Assembly: GCA_029582165.1 (NCBI GenBank)
Contig: CM055875.1
Span: forward strand, 32,308,644 to 32,372,643
DNA: 64,000 nucleotides
Reading direction: 5' to 3'
DNA from: Portulaca oleracea
Taxonomy: Eukaryota > Streptophyta > Magnoliopsida > Caryophyllales > Portulacaceae
The notes beneath the pieces are model-generated. The model saw nothing but the letters and a program-made list of their open reading frames with translations, made no database searches and was not told the DNA's origin. A program made the translations under genes and the position numbers. Of this stretch, positions 43,091 to 55,020 are shown piece by piece (positions within the stretch are counted from its first letter, which is position 1; each line of letters starts with the position of its first letter).

Positions 43091-44675
43091 CACGAAAGTC
43101 ACGTATCCCAACACCACTATAATTGTAACCGGCCATAAACTCCCAACAAAGGTTTATATATATTTAGATTGCCATAAGAATTCATTGCTTTTATTATATG
43201 GTAAGCCCTCTTGTATCCCACTCAACTGAATTCAAACAATTATACTTATACTAATGATGATAATATTTCATTTTCAATTTGCATAGAATTGAAGATTGTG
43301 TTGCAGTAATTAAATTGCAAGTTGGTATACAATCAATATACAATTAATTACTGTTGTCGCACCCACTCACCGTCATCCCTCCACTCACTCTCTAATATAT
43401 GTGCAGTTCTAACCACTCATGCATTCTGTTTTTACTTTTGACCTCATATAGAACACTATAATCTCCTTCGTCAACTATCTAATTACCGAAGCTCAAAACT
43501 TGATTTATTTATAACTTTTTTTATTTAAATTGGCAGGAAACCTACCTAATTTCTTTCTGGTTGTGATTGGTGGTTGGAAGGTGTATGATGATGCAGAAGA
43601 AAAGATGACAGGTATGATTGTGTTTCTATTCCCCCCCCCCCCCCCAATAAGTTCATTTTCATGTTTTAAGTGGGGTTATATTTTTGTTTTATCAATTGCT
43701 TCCTCCAAACTATACTTTGAATTTGCTATCTATCAATTGAAATCTCATGTCGCTTTGGTTAAGAAGATTTAATAGGAACCAGGTATGGGTATGGCAGGAA
43801 GACTGAGTCAATCGGGATGAGTGAGTATGACAAACCAAGGCTAATAGTTAATAAGGTATGACTTCGACTGTATATGTTGGAGATCGATTAGTTTTAATAT
43901 AATTTTATACTCCACTTAAATTTACTTCCATGGAAGCAATTAGCCAATTATCTCTAATGCAACCACTAAGAGTCTGACAAATATTATGTTATATTCCAAG
44001 CCAACACTTTTGGTACCTATATGAAAATGCATAATATTGAAAGAACTCATCGAAATGAGTTTATGCAGCATATTAATATAGCACCATGTGAAGGGCTTAG
44101 GGGAAGGGCAATACATTGTAGGGAGCATCACATAAAATCATGTCAAGCAAAGAGAAAACAATCGAGCAACGTGAGAGACAGAAGAAGCAGAGACCATGGT
44201 TATGACATGTGGCAAACGGGCTTAATTATTCAGCCAAAAAATTCAGATTTTGGAGAGTGATCCTAAGATGTGAGGAGGAGGTTTCTTGAGCATTTTGATC
44301 TCATTTTAAAAGTCATTTTTATGTATAATAATTCCTTTTAAGCATTGGTTTTAAAACACTTTTATTTTTATTTTTATACGACCTATAGGCTGTATTCAAC
44401 AAGAGAAATTAATGAAGTTGCTCACATGCAACTTAACTAGAATATATATTTCCTGTAAAAAAAAAAACTAGAATATATATTGCCTATTTGTGGTGGTGTA
44501 ATCTGGATAGGGTTTGCCCTCAAGAACTCAAGAAGCCCAATACTATGTTAACATAATATATATACACCCCCACTCTCTTTAATTTTTTTTTTTAAAATTG
44601 TGAGATCAAACTCCCTTTAAATTCATAAACGTGTTTTAGCAATCTATCATTGTGTTTGTGCATTATCTATTTTTA
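43091..44675. other. AT-rich region without assigned gene
   Basis: It contains a C-run at 43632-43646. Two short exon-like segments (43538-43611 and 43800-43858), each bounded by AG and GT, cannot be joined in frame. 44021-44260 holds an 80-codon frame with no known domain. Confidence 0.35.
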
Positions 44676-44890
44676 TATACTCCCTTCATTTTATATTAAT
44701 TATCACTTCATAAATGTTATATACTTTAAGGTCTCTAATATATCCTTCTCTAACTTAGAACATTTTAGATACAAGACAAAGAATGAAAGTACATGTTAAG
44801 AATTTAGTGGTGAAAAATTTTAAAGTTTGATTAAATTATAAATGATAATTATCACAATTAAGTCGAAATGGACAATAAATATTTTTTTAT
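44676..44890. mobile_element. Possible Stowaway-like MITE
   Basis: The left end CTCCCTTCATTTTATATTAA is typical of the CTCCCTCCGTCCC class of plant Tc1/mariner MITEs. The right end carries an imperfect inverted counterpart (TGATAATTATCAC and AAATGGAC). TA duplication ambiguous. Confidence 0.4.
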
Positions 44891-45111
44891 TAAAAATATC
44901 TTATTCGAAGGATATAAATTATTGATTACACAAAATTATACTATGGTGATGATAAACTTATAGCAATCTTTTTTGTTTATTGTCCAACAGTATCAACAAC
45001 TTATTATGAAATCTTTTTGTTTGATAATTCATTTATATTTTTCTCAAATTTGTACATATATACATTTACTATTTAGTTTCTATTTTTAATAAAATATTTG
45101 TTTTGTTATAT

Positions 45112-45139
45112 CCCGTGCGTTGCACGGGTTTAAGACTAG
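45112..45139 (+). mobile_element. Helitron 3' terminus
   Basis: Hairpin CCCGTGC-GTT-GCACGGG (7-bp stem), then TTTAAGA and CTAG followed by T at 45140. Fits the Helitron 3' signature. Confidence 0.65.
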
Positions 45140-45651
45140 TATATTATAATTGAAATTATTGTGGATCCCATGAAATAGAGCCACGGGAGTGATTATAGGG
45201 GAATTGGTCAATCATAACGTAGAAAATTATATTTTTTTCTATTTTCAATTTTTTTTATTCTCAATCCGGATTTTATTTTAAAATTTAAAAACCAGAAAGT
45301 ATCACTAATCCTTGACTACTTTGGACTCTGAATTAAATTATTTTGGTGCAAATAACAATAATTATTTTGGTGTTGCCTATAATAATAATAATAATAATAA
45401 TAATTATTATTATTATAATTATCATATTATAATAATAATCTATATATTCTAATAGAAATCATTGTGGGTCCCACGAAATAGAGCCACAGGAATGACTGTA
45501 GCGGAATTGACCAATCACAATGTACAAAATTATATTTTTTCTATTATTATTTTTTTATTTTCAATCCTGATAATTTTAAAATTAAAAAACCAGAAAGTAT
45601 CACTAATTCTTGACTGCTTTGGACTCTGAATTAAATTATTTTGGTGTTGTC

Positions 45652-45706
<55 letters not shown>

Positions 45707-45990
45707 TATAATAAAAATCATTGTGGGTCCCATGAAATAGAGTCACTGGAGTGACTGTAGGGGAATTGGTCAATCACAACGTAGAAATTTTTTATTTTTT
45801 TTCTATTTACAATACGTATTTTATTTCAAAATTAAAAAAAAAAAGTATCACTAATCCCTGACTGCTTTGAACTCCGACTAAGTTTACAATTCTTTCATAA
45901 CCAACATAACTAATCCCTGATTGATTTGGACTCCGACTAAGTTTACAACTCTTCCATTACCAACGTAATCAGCTAGGTCAATTACATTTA
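45140..45990 (+). repeat. Three tandem Helitron 5'-end-like units, about 280 bp each
   Basis: Units begin near 45141, 45439 and 45705. Each has ATTGTGG(G/A)TCCCA(T/C)GAAATAG, GGAATTG(G/A)(T/C)CAATCA, AAAGTATCACTAAT and then an (ATA)n tract (45379-45415, 45653-45706). The first follows a Helitron 3' end directly. Confidence 0.7.
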
Positions 45991-46718
45991 TAACTTTTTG
46001 AAAACATATAAATCCAATACATCTGTTAGGGATTAAACTCTTTTCATCTACTATTCCAAGCAATCAACATCATAATTGTCGCACTTCAACATATTCGCCT
46101 TAATTGAGTACCATTCGCAGTTCATACACTCAAGTTATCTTCGATTAGGCAAGTCACACGTCACTATTATATAGATTTTCAGACTTATTTAGGTCTTCTT
46201 TGATTGCATTCACTGTTATTGACGTATACAAAAACTTTGAATTCTGCAGATTCAGTTTACATTATCATATTTGACATAATTGATTACCATTCAGTCATTC
46301 ACACTTCATACTCTCAAGTTATCATCTTTAAGGTAAGTCACATGTCACTATTATATGGATTTAAAAACCAGTTTAAGTCTACTTTGATTGCATTCACTGT
46401 ACTTAACTATTCAATCATAATTTGTTTCATAAAATTTTACTACTACTTATACGATAATTTAAAATTTCAGGTCAACGTAAGGAAGGATGATGCATCATGC
46501 AACTCGCCGTGGTCGACGTTCATTCATATTTTAGGAAACTTTCTATTGCTGAATTACATGTTTTGTCGGAACAATTTATCATGATGTTTTCCATGTAACA
46601 ATTTCATTAATATTTCGTTTGGTTTAATTGTATGGACAGTTACTTATCCATGACTTTTATAAAATTTCAAAAGTAGCTAATTGAGTTCGCTCCGTGCATC
46701 GCACGGGTTGAGGCCTAA
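45439..46718 (+). mobile_element. Candidate non-autonomous Helitron
   Basis: The 5' end A|TCTATATATTCTAATAG lies at 45439. The 3' end is a hairpin (T)CCGTGC-ATC-GCACGG followed by GTTGAGGC and CTAA|T at 46715-46719. It is about 1.28 kb, with no Rep/helicase frame. The 126-codon frame at 46204-46584 has no domain. The start could be the third head unit at 45705 instead. Confidence 0.5.
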
Positions 46719-47436
46719 TTGATGGGATAATTTGAAACTTAGTTTTTTTAAGGACGTATTGCCAATATTCTGATGGTTGAAAAATTTATCTCACCTGTTA
46801 TATTTCTGTTTTGTTGTTATATATTTTTTGTTAGGTAAAAAATTATTTTGGTTTGATGTTGGTGTTTCATTGTTTTACAATTTAGCTTGTCAAATTCATA
46901 GATAAACTGAATTTACCAGTTTTTACCTAAATTTACCAAAAGTTATTAAAAGTTACCAAAAATTACCAATGTTAAAAAGTAAAAGAATTAATTTTGATAC
47001 ATTAAAGTAAATTTACCAAAAATTACCAAAACTTATCAAAATTTAATTTTTATCCAACTACTTTTAATTTACTCATGAATTTGACACACAATGAGTACAA
47101 TATTAATTGCAACAAAAACATTGTCATAAAAGTAAAAAAAAAAATAGAACAAATAATGATTGGACCTTCGATTATAATCTGAGGACTCCCGCCTCCGACT
47201 CTATCTAAGGTGGAGGTCCACTCGACCTCCGATTAATTGGATTTGGAGGTGGACCTCCATCTTCGATTATTAATTGGAGTGAAGGTGGGTAACATTTGCG
47301 GATTTGCCTCCAATCCGTTGTCATCTCTACTTTTATGTTAAAACATTGTTTTTCTTTGTCAAATAAAATAAAAAGTAATTTAATATTCTATTTGATTATT
47401 TTATTTTTTTGAAAGCCACTACCAAGTTAATTTTTC
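46719..47436. other. AT-rich spacer
   Basis: It has a run of TTACCAAAA-type words (46915-47045) and GGAGGTGGACCTCC-like short inverted words (47180-47260). No gene is seen. Confidence 0.4.
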
Positions 47437-47823
47437 GCAAATTCCATTTGGTAAGTTTCAACTTTTATCTATTCCAAATTATCAACCACTTCACAAAATA
47501 TTTCAAGTCGTAAATTTATTTTGAAAATTATTCCAAGTAATAGGCATATTTGAACATTTTAGATATTATTTCAAGTTGTTGAGTTGTTGACTAGTGGCCA
47601 TTTAGAGTTAAATTAGTCTAAGTAAGTCGAGTGTTAGATTAAGATGGTGAGCTGTGTGAGAATGGCAGAAGACGAGAGTTTTGTGAGTAAAAATTAATTA
47701 ATAATACAAAAAGGAGCACATTATATGGAAAAGTTTTCAAAATAAGTCTACCACTTGAAATATTTTGTAAAGTAGTTGACAATTTGAAATAGGTAAAAAT
47801 TGAAGTCTACCAAATGAAATTTC
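47437..47823. mobile_element. Long-TIR MITE
   Basis: The ends are inverted over about 95 bp. The left CCATTTGGTAAGTTTCAACT matches the reverse complement of the right end (CATTTGGTAGACTTCAATTT), followed by CTATT(C/T)CAAATT, CAACCACTTCACAAAATATT and TTTCAAGT. Length near 390 bp, no coding capacity. Long TIRs suggest a Mutator-type origin. No target duplication was found. Confidence 0.6.
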
Positions 47824-48444
47824 TCTTTAGTGATTGATTAATGGGAGTATACATATCTTACTGCCTAGATCTAATGCAATCTCTCGCCCTCCTTCATTCC
47901 AAACCCACTCAACCGTGCATATTTCACTATGTTTTGACATGTGACCAAAACTAAGAACTCAATGTTATCTGACATACTAAGCGCTTGCTTCTAATCACCT
48001 CTCGACTGAGTAGTAAAAGGTCCACATACTACCTCAGTTGTCCATTTCGGAGAGTGTTGTGGGTTGGAGTGGGACCTATCTTTGGACCATTGGCATCCCC
48101 CGTACCCGATCCGTTATAAAGGTCTGTTGGGTTGAACCCCTGAGATAGGGGCCCGATGAATTGAATTATTACCTATGTTTACAAAAAAAAACATACTAAG
48201 TGCTTGCTATTTTTCAGATGGAAACACTCTTAAAGCCCGGTTGGGGGCTAACTAACGTACCTAAGCAACACTTTGATGCAACTTGAGAGAAGATAGAACA
48301 TCGATTGACCATGCAGGTGCCTAGGCAATAGGGAGAGAGTCAAAATCTTGTAGGACAAGTAGGTTGTTGAGTTGTCCCACATCGGCCTTTGACACCCATA
48401 TTTAGCTTTTGGGTTGAATTGGGCTCAAGTCCATTATTTCTTCA
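47824..48444. other. Spacer before the copia element
   Basis: No gene. 48368-48444 (GTTGTCCCACATCGG...GGGCTCAAG) has the look of a different LTR or promoter scrap. GGTGCCTAGGC at 48319-48329 recurs at 53475-53485 just past the copia element. Confidence 0.35.
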
Positions 48445-48663
48445 TGTTAAGATAGTTTGTTGGTGTACATAACTAATTAGCAGTCAATATTAGGGTTGTT
48501 AGAGCAGCTTTATTTCTGTTACTAGTTTGTTAGACCTCTGCCTTTACTCTTGTATATATACCCATCTATGTATGACAGCATTCTGCTGTAGCAAGATAAT
48601 ACAATGCAGTAATTGCACTTGCTCATATTCTTTCTCCCACATTTACTCATATTTTCTTCCACA
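48445..48663 (+). repeat. 5' LTR of the copia element
   Basis: Carries TATATATA near 48554-48561 and ends CTTCCACA before the primer site. Confidence 0.92.
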
Positions 48664-48681
48664 TGGTACCAGAGCACTAAG
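48664..48681 (+). other. Primer-binding site of the copia element
   Basis: TGGTACCAGAGC, one base from the initiator-Met tRNA site TGGTATCAGAGC used by most plant copia elements. Confidence 0.85.
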
Positions 48682-48741
48682 GAATATCCTGGTGTTTCTG
48701 TTGGTTTTTTTGTTTTCTCTCTCAAATTCAAGCGTTTGATC

Positions 48742-51700
48742 ATGTCAGCTGATGAAGCACGCTCTGAGGTGAGAGAGGAACAAGTAAACACAAATGGCGA
48801 TTGATACAACAATGATCCTTTGTATCTTCAAAGTTTGGATCATCCTGGTTTGATGATTGTGAGTATCAAACTCACTGGAGTCAATTTCCAGAAATGGAGT
48901 CGTTCTGTGAAAATTGCACTCCGTACCAAAGTCAAGCTAGGATTTGTTACTGGACATTGCAAGAAATCAAGCTTCAAAGGATCACAACTGGAACAATGGA
49001 TCAAATGCGACAATATGGTGTTGAGTTGGTTGCTCAATGCCATGGTGACAGATCTCGCGGAATCTTTCCTTTATGTTGATTCCTCAAAGGAGCCGTGGGA
49101 TGAATTGACAGAAAGGTTTGGCCAAAGCAATGGTCCAATGATTTTCCAATTAGAAAAAGAAATTGGAGATTTGCATCAAGGAAACAGTACAGTAGCTGTC
49201 TATTACACAAAATTGAAGCAATTGTGGGACGAGTTGAATGCTATGACAAGCATTCCAGAATGTGTTTGTCCTGAAACTTGTCCTCATGGAAAGCAGACAG
49301 CAGAATTGGAGCAACGGAGGAGGCTTGTACAATTTCTGATGCATCTCAGTGATGAGTACGAAGTGATTCGAGGACAGATTCTGCTAATGGAAACTCTACC
49401 ATCAGTGAACAAGGCCTATTCCTTGATTCAAAGAGCCGAAAGCCAAAAGCGAATTTCAAATAACATTCATAATGTTGGAGAAATGGCAGCCTGTGTTCCG
49501 AAGCAAGCTTCTGGCTATGATCAAAATTTCAGTCATGGCTTAGTGGCAAAACAGATAGACAGAAACAGGAAGGAGGACAAGAAATCAAAGAAATGCAGCT
49601 ATTGTCAAAAGATGAGACATGAAGTGGATCAATGCTTCAAGTTGAAAGGCTATCCAGACTGGTATGAGCAGAGGAAGAGGAATATGAAGATGGCGGCAAA
49701 TGTTCATATTGCTCCTGAGGAACAAGATTCTCCTCTTGGCTCTCTTGGCTCTCAGACTGGTCCATCATCTGGTTCTGTTTCTCAGAAGAGTCTATTGGGC
49801 TCTCAGTTTGACATGAGATTTATTCAAGCAATAGCTCAAGAAGTTTACAAGATGTCTTCCAAAGGGCAACAAGTGATGTCGCAAGCAAATTCTATGGAAC
49901 GCCTTGCTCAATTTGCAGGTAACCATGTCATGACTACTACTTTTAGTTCTTGCTGCGTAGCTCAACAAAAGGACTCTAGTTGGATTGTTGACATTGGTGC
50001 TAGTCATCACATGACTTTTGACAAGAAATTATTTAGCACTTTAGTGTAAACCTGTACATGTGGTATTACCTGATGGCTCACATAAGGCGGTCAACATGGT
50101 TGGTACTGTACAAATTACACCTCATATTATTCTACATGAAGTTCTCTTTGTCTCGGAGTTCAAATTCAACCTTATATCTGTCATCCAATTGTTATGTAAC
50201 CAGAAAATCTGCATTCAGCCCTACTCTAACAGATGTGTATTTCAGGATCATTTAAGTAGTAAGGAGTTGGCTGTGGCTCCAGTGATGGCAGGACTATACA
50301 GATTGCAGCATGGTGGCAATGGACGAGATAGTAGGATTGGTGAGAAATTTGAAGCAGAAGTTATTCACGCAGCTAATGCAGCTTTATCTCTAAATAAATT
50401 GCATGCTAGACTAGGGCATGTTTCTCTGTCAAAAATGAAACACATGTCTGAATTTACAGATTTTCTTGTCGGTATTGATCATATGGATTGTGAGACTTGT
50501 ATTATTGCCAAGGCTCACAGATTTCCTTTCTATAGAAGCTCAATAAAGACTACCTTTCCTTTTCATGTTGTGCATATGGATTTATGGGGTCTGTATAAAG
50601 TTGGGAATTTGGATGGTTCACGATATTTTATCACCATTGTAGATGATTTTAGCCGGTGTACTTGGACACAATTGTTGAAATCCAAGACACAGGTTTTCCA
50701 AACCATCCAAAATTTCTTTGCTCTGGTTGAAAACCAGTTTGGAGCTTCTATTAAAATAGTCAGAACTGACAATGGGTCAGAATTCATACAAGGTGTGTGT
50801 GAATCTTTCTTTGCTAGTAAGGGGGTCATACACCAAAAGACAATTGTCAGGACTCCACAACAGAATGGAGTTGTGGAGCGTAAACATAGACATCTCTTGG
50901 AGGTAGCGAGGGCAATCAGATTTGAGGCACATTTTCCTTTACTTTTCTGGGGAGAATGTATCCTGGCAGCGACTCACATCATTAATAGATTGCCAATGGA
51001 GAACATACAATGGAGGAGTCCCCACGAAGTTTTATTTGGTGAAAAACCAAATTTAGGGGACATGAGAGTAATAGGACGTTTGTGTTATGCTGTCAACACT
51101 ATTAGAGGAGATAAATTTGGGTCAAGGGCAACCAAATGTGCTTTGTTGGGTTATTCCTTTGGTGTCAAAGGATATAAGTTGTTTGATTTGGATCACAAAA
51201 AGGTAGTGCATAGTAGAGATGTGATTTTTAGAGAAGACGTTTTTCCTTTTCAAATTGATTCAGCTACTAATTCTTCATCTGATTCTGACAATCTTGATGA
51301 TAGTTTGTGGCCTCAATTTGAGATATTCCCAGAAGATGATTCTTCCTCAGCTATGTCTCCACGAGTTGATCAAATCACTCCACTGCCTGAGCCTCAGTCC
51401 GTGTCTCATGATCATTTTGACTCTCCTATCAGTCATAGTGATCAAATCAGTCCTGTCACCCACCATGATCACTCTCCATCCAACATTAGACCTGCTGAAT
51501 CATCCTCGAGCAGTGGGCAACAACCTGAGATTTCAGCACCCCCAAGACGGTCTGACAGGTTGAAAGCACCACCTCCGTGGCTCAAAGACTTTGTGCAGAC
51601 TGGTCAGTCACAGAGGGCTACTTCCCAGTCACAAAGTTTCATGAGTTCTGTGATTCTTCCTCTCCTGCAAGATGAGGATTTGTCACATTTATCACGGGAG

Positions 51701-53246
51701 TTTGTTCACTCATTACTTAGTACCATGGCCGTTCCTGAGCCATGTTCCTATAACCAGGCGTGCCAGTTTCCTGAGTGGATTCAAGCTATGAATAAGGAAC
51801 TTGACGCGCTTGAAAACAACCATACCTGGACCCTCACTCACTTACCTCCAGGGAAGAAGGCTTTATCTTCCAAATGGGTCTATTGAAAGATACAAAGCGC
51901 GTTTGGTCATAAGAGGCTTTGAGCAAATCGAAGACAAAGATTACAAGCACACATTCAGCCCAGTCGCCAAACTTACCACAGTGCGGATTTTCATCTCTTT
52001 GGCAACCTCGATGGGTTGGCCATTACATCAACTCGACATTAACAATGCCTTCTTGCACGGCTTCTTGGAGGAAGAAGTTTACATGACCCCTCCTCAGGGT
52101 TACACGAAGGCAGTTGATGGTCAAGTATGTCGCTTGGAGAAGTCCTTATATGGACTCAAGCAAGCATCAAGACAATGGAACATAGAGCTTACTAAGTTCC
52201 TCAAAGGTCTTGGTTTTGTGCAATCTAAAGCGGATTATTCCCTCTTTGTCAGGGAGAACCAAGGCTTTTACACACACATCTTGGTATACGTCGATGATCT
52301 TTTGATCACGGGAAACGATGACAACAACATTGCAAATGTCAAGCGTCTTCTACACCAGGCATTTACTATCAAAGACTTTGGCATTGCAAGGTATTTTTTG
52401 GGCATTGATATTGCCAGATCCGATTCTGGTACTCTTCTTAATAAGAGAAAATACACTCTTGACATTCTTCAAGATGTAGGCCTCACTGGGTCTAAACTGG
52501 CAAAGTTTCCCTTACCTCGTGGCTTGAAGCTCTCTGATGAATCTGGAGATCTCCTACCTGATCCGGAAAATTATCGCAAAATTATTGGAAGGCTCTTGTA
52601 TCTCACTATCACTAGACCGGACATATCCTATGCCACACAACATTTGAGTCAGTTTGTTCATGCTCCGAGAATGCCGCATTATCAAGCTGCCCTTCATGTC
52701 TTGCGGTATCTCAAAGCTTCCATCAACAAGGGGCTTTACTTTCCTACACAATCAGGATATCAACTGCAAGCATATTGCGATGCCGATTGGGCTGGATGTC
52801 CAATGACAGCTCGATCCCTCACTGGGTATTATGTATTTTTAGGGTCTCATTTGGTTTCTTGGAAAACTAAGAAGCAAAAGACTGTATCCAAATCCTCAGC
52901 AGAGGCTGAATACCGGGCGATGTCTGCTACCACCTCAGAATTGGAGTGGGTGGTTCATCTCCTTCAAGATCTCCAGGTTCCTATTCAACTCCCAGTGGTC
53001 ATGCATTGTGACAATAAAGTTGCGATTCATATTGCCACTAATCCGGTGTTCCATGAAAGAACCAAACACCTAAATATCGATTGTCATTACACAAGGGATA
53101 AGCTTTTGGATGGGTTTCTACGGCTACAACATGTCAACACCAAGGAGCAATTTGCTGAGATTTTCACAAAACCCCTGGGTGAATTTTCACACAACTACCT
53201 TTCTTCAAGGTTGGGATTGTTGGACAATCCACCAATTCCACCTTGA
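48742..53246 (+). pseudogene. copia gag-pol polyprotein, three breaks
   Basis: ATG at 48742, with TGA at 48802 in the 21st codon. Gag has a UBN2-type core (WDELTERFGQSN...VAVYYTKLKQLWDEL) and a CCHC knuckle CSYCQKMRHEVDQC near 49594-49635. The protease box reads DIGAS (49990-50004) where D-S/T-GAS is usual. A frameshift lies near 50047. Integrase follows with its HHCC region (HARLGHVS...CETC), then MDLWG, RTDNGSEF and PQQNGVVERK. A second break is at 51870-51890. RT has LDINNAFLHG and YVDD (52286-52297). RNase H has YCDADWAG, SSAEAEYRAM and VMHCDNKVAI. It ends in TGA at 53244-53246, inside the polypurine region. Enzyme cores look fresh; the breaks alone disable it. Confidence 0.9.
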
Positions 53247-53253
53247 GGGGGGA
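53243..53253 (+). other. Polypurine tract of the copia element
   Basis: TTGAGGGGGGA directly before the 3' LTR; it overlaps the stop codon of pol. Confidence 0.8.
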
Positions 53254-53472
53254 TGTTAAGATAGTTTGTTGGTGTACATAACTAATTAGCTGTCAATATT
53301 AGGGTTGTTAGAGAAGCTTTATTTCTGTTACTAGTTTGTTAGACCTCTGCCTTTACTCTTGTATATATACCCATCTATGTATGATAGCATTCTAATGTAG
53401 CAAGATAATACAATGCAGTAATTGCACTTGCTCATATTCTTTCTCCCACATTTACTCATATTTTCTTCCACA
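53254..53472 (+). repeat. 3' LTR of the copia element
   Basis: Same length as the 5' LTR, with a few substitutions (for example TAGCTG against TAGCAG). Confidence 0.92.
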
Positions 53473-53551
53473 TAGGTGCCTAGGCCATTCTCGTTCAACG
53501 TACTCTGCAATAGATTAGTCAAGGATCCATCCTATGGCGTGGCTACTTGAT

Positions 53552-53913
53552 CAAAAAATTGCTCGGAGGTACTTCAAAATTTGGAAAAACTATTTTTTCG
53601 ATATCTCAACTTTTCAAAAACTCATTTTGAGGTACCATTAGTAATTAATTTGTGGGTTAGTAATTATTGGATGCATTTCCAGTCGTCAATTTGATTAAGT
53701 GACCGAAATACTCTTATTCTTACATTTTTGAAGAAATAATCTTGAAGAGGAAGAGTAAAGCTATTTCGGTCATTTAATAAAATTTATGGTAAAAAAAGTA
53801 CCAAATAATTAGTAACTAAAAAAAATTAAAGGTACATCAAAATAAGTTTTGAAAAGTTGGGGTACCGAAAAATAGTTTCCCCAAATATTGGGGTATCTCC
53901 GAGTAATTTTTTG
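53552..53913. mobile_element. Mutator-type MITE with 9-bp target duplication
   Basis: 362 bp, bounded by CTACTTGAT on both sides (53543-53551 and 53914-53922). The ends CAAAAAATTGCTCGGAGGTA and its inverted partner CTCCGAGTAATTTTTTG begin TIRs of about 70 bp (ACTATTTTT, CAACTTTTCAAAA). No coding capacity. Confidence 0.88.
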
Positions 53914-53922
53914 CTACTTGAT

Positions 53923-55020
53923 AAAGAACTTGGTTTAAGCTGTGTGATGTTGAGTATATATTATCCATGCCCCTTTGTACCTCCAAACCAGATGGTATGC
54001 TCTTGTGGCATTATGCCACAGATCGTGACGATAACGATACTCACCATACAGTGATGTAAAGAAAAAGCGATATAGAGAGCCATCACTCTGTACAGCTCCA
54101 AATTGTTGAGGTAACGACACCACTCGTTGGCTATTTCATCATCGTAATAAGTACCAGCCTCTACATGTGTTGTCAAATTTATACAGGCCAGCTCACTCCA
54201 TTTGGTGCACAAGAATTGAACCTCTCTATAAACGTCATGAAAATAATTAATTAAGCACCGAACAAACAAACTCTAAAACAAATCAAAATACAAACAAATA
54301 CACAAATCAATATCTCTTGGTGGATTTATTTTTTCTTGCCAACCTCATACTGAGCATGTTGTTGTTCATGCAGCTCATTGCTAGGTTTGTTCCTTGCAAC
54401 TTCCTCTGTTCATCCTTGTTGTCATTAACAAAAGTCTCTCCATGGATGAGTTTTTTTGGGGTGTTATCTGGCACATCTTCAGCATGTTGTTGTCATTCTG
54501 ACCACCAAAATCACCTGCTTCATTACCTTCATCATGGAGCTTATTGTTGTTCTTGGATTACTGGGTTTGATTTTCAAAATTCACATCAAAATTGGGTGTA
54601 TCATCATTACTTTTTTTTGGGGGTGGAGGGTAGCAGGCTATGTTATCAAACTCGACCCGGCCACTAAACTAGTTGAACTAATGGGTCAAGAGGTTGAATC
54701 GATTTGACCGAATTGGACTGGTTAACATGGATCACGGTTAACTGTTCAAAACCAACATGATCCAGCAATAAATAAAAAAAACAAAAACAAAAACACATAT
54801 ATACTTTCGAAAAGGCAGTTACTAAAATTCTTTGCATTAACCTGAATTGAATCTAATCCCACATAATAATATTGGTCTACTAGGCCCACTCAACCTAACC
54901 ATAAAAAATTGCCATAAATATTTTTTTTTTAAAAAACTAATAATCAAAAACTCCCTATAATTGTTAGTAGACAATAAGGTAAATAAAAAAAAAGTAATTT
55001 TACTACTCGATATATATGAC
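53923..55020 (-). other. Region with unrecognised minus-strand frames
   Basis: 53961-54269 on the minus strand is open for 102 codons, with EVQFLCTKWSELACINLTTH and AGTYYDDEIANEWCRYLNN. 54380-54690 has an acidic Asn/Asp-rich minus-strand stretch (GNEAGDFGGQNDNN). They could be exons of a degraded transposase or host gene, but I recognise no domain. The rest is AT-rich. Confidence 0.3.

Larger units (their letters stand above)
48445..53472 (+). mobile_element. Ty1/copia LTR retrotransposon, inactive
   Basis: 219-bp LTRs (48445-48663 and 53254-53472) start TGTTAAG and end CCACA, with about five differences by eye. Primer site TGGTACCAGAGC starts at 48664 and polypurine TTGAGGGGGGA ends at 53253. 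The gag-pol order (gag, protease, integrase, RT, RNase H) is that of Ty1/copia. No 5-bp target duplication: CTTCA is on the left and TAGGT on the right. Confidence 0.95.

Noticed and set aside
43538..43858. Two exon-like segments bounded by AG and GT
   Set aside because: The open frames have incompatible phases when joined and show no known domain.
48030..48195. SINE ending in poly-A near 48182
   Set aside because: No A or B box could be placed with confidence and no target duplication was seen.
53961..54269. 102-codon minus-strand frame as a gene
   Set aside because: Composition is protein-like, but no domain or splice partners could be identified, so it is described only inside a region entry.
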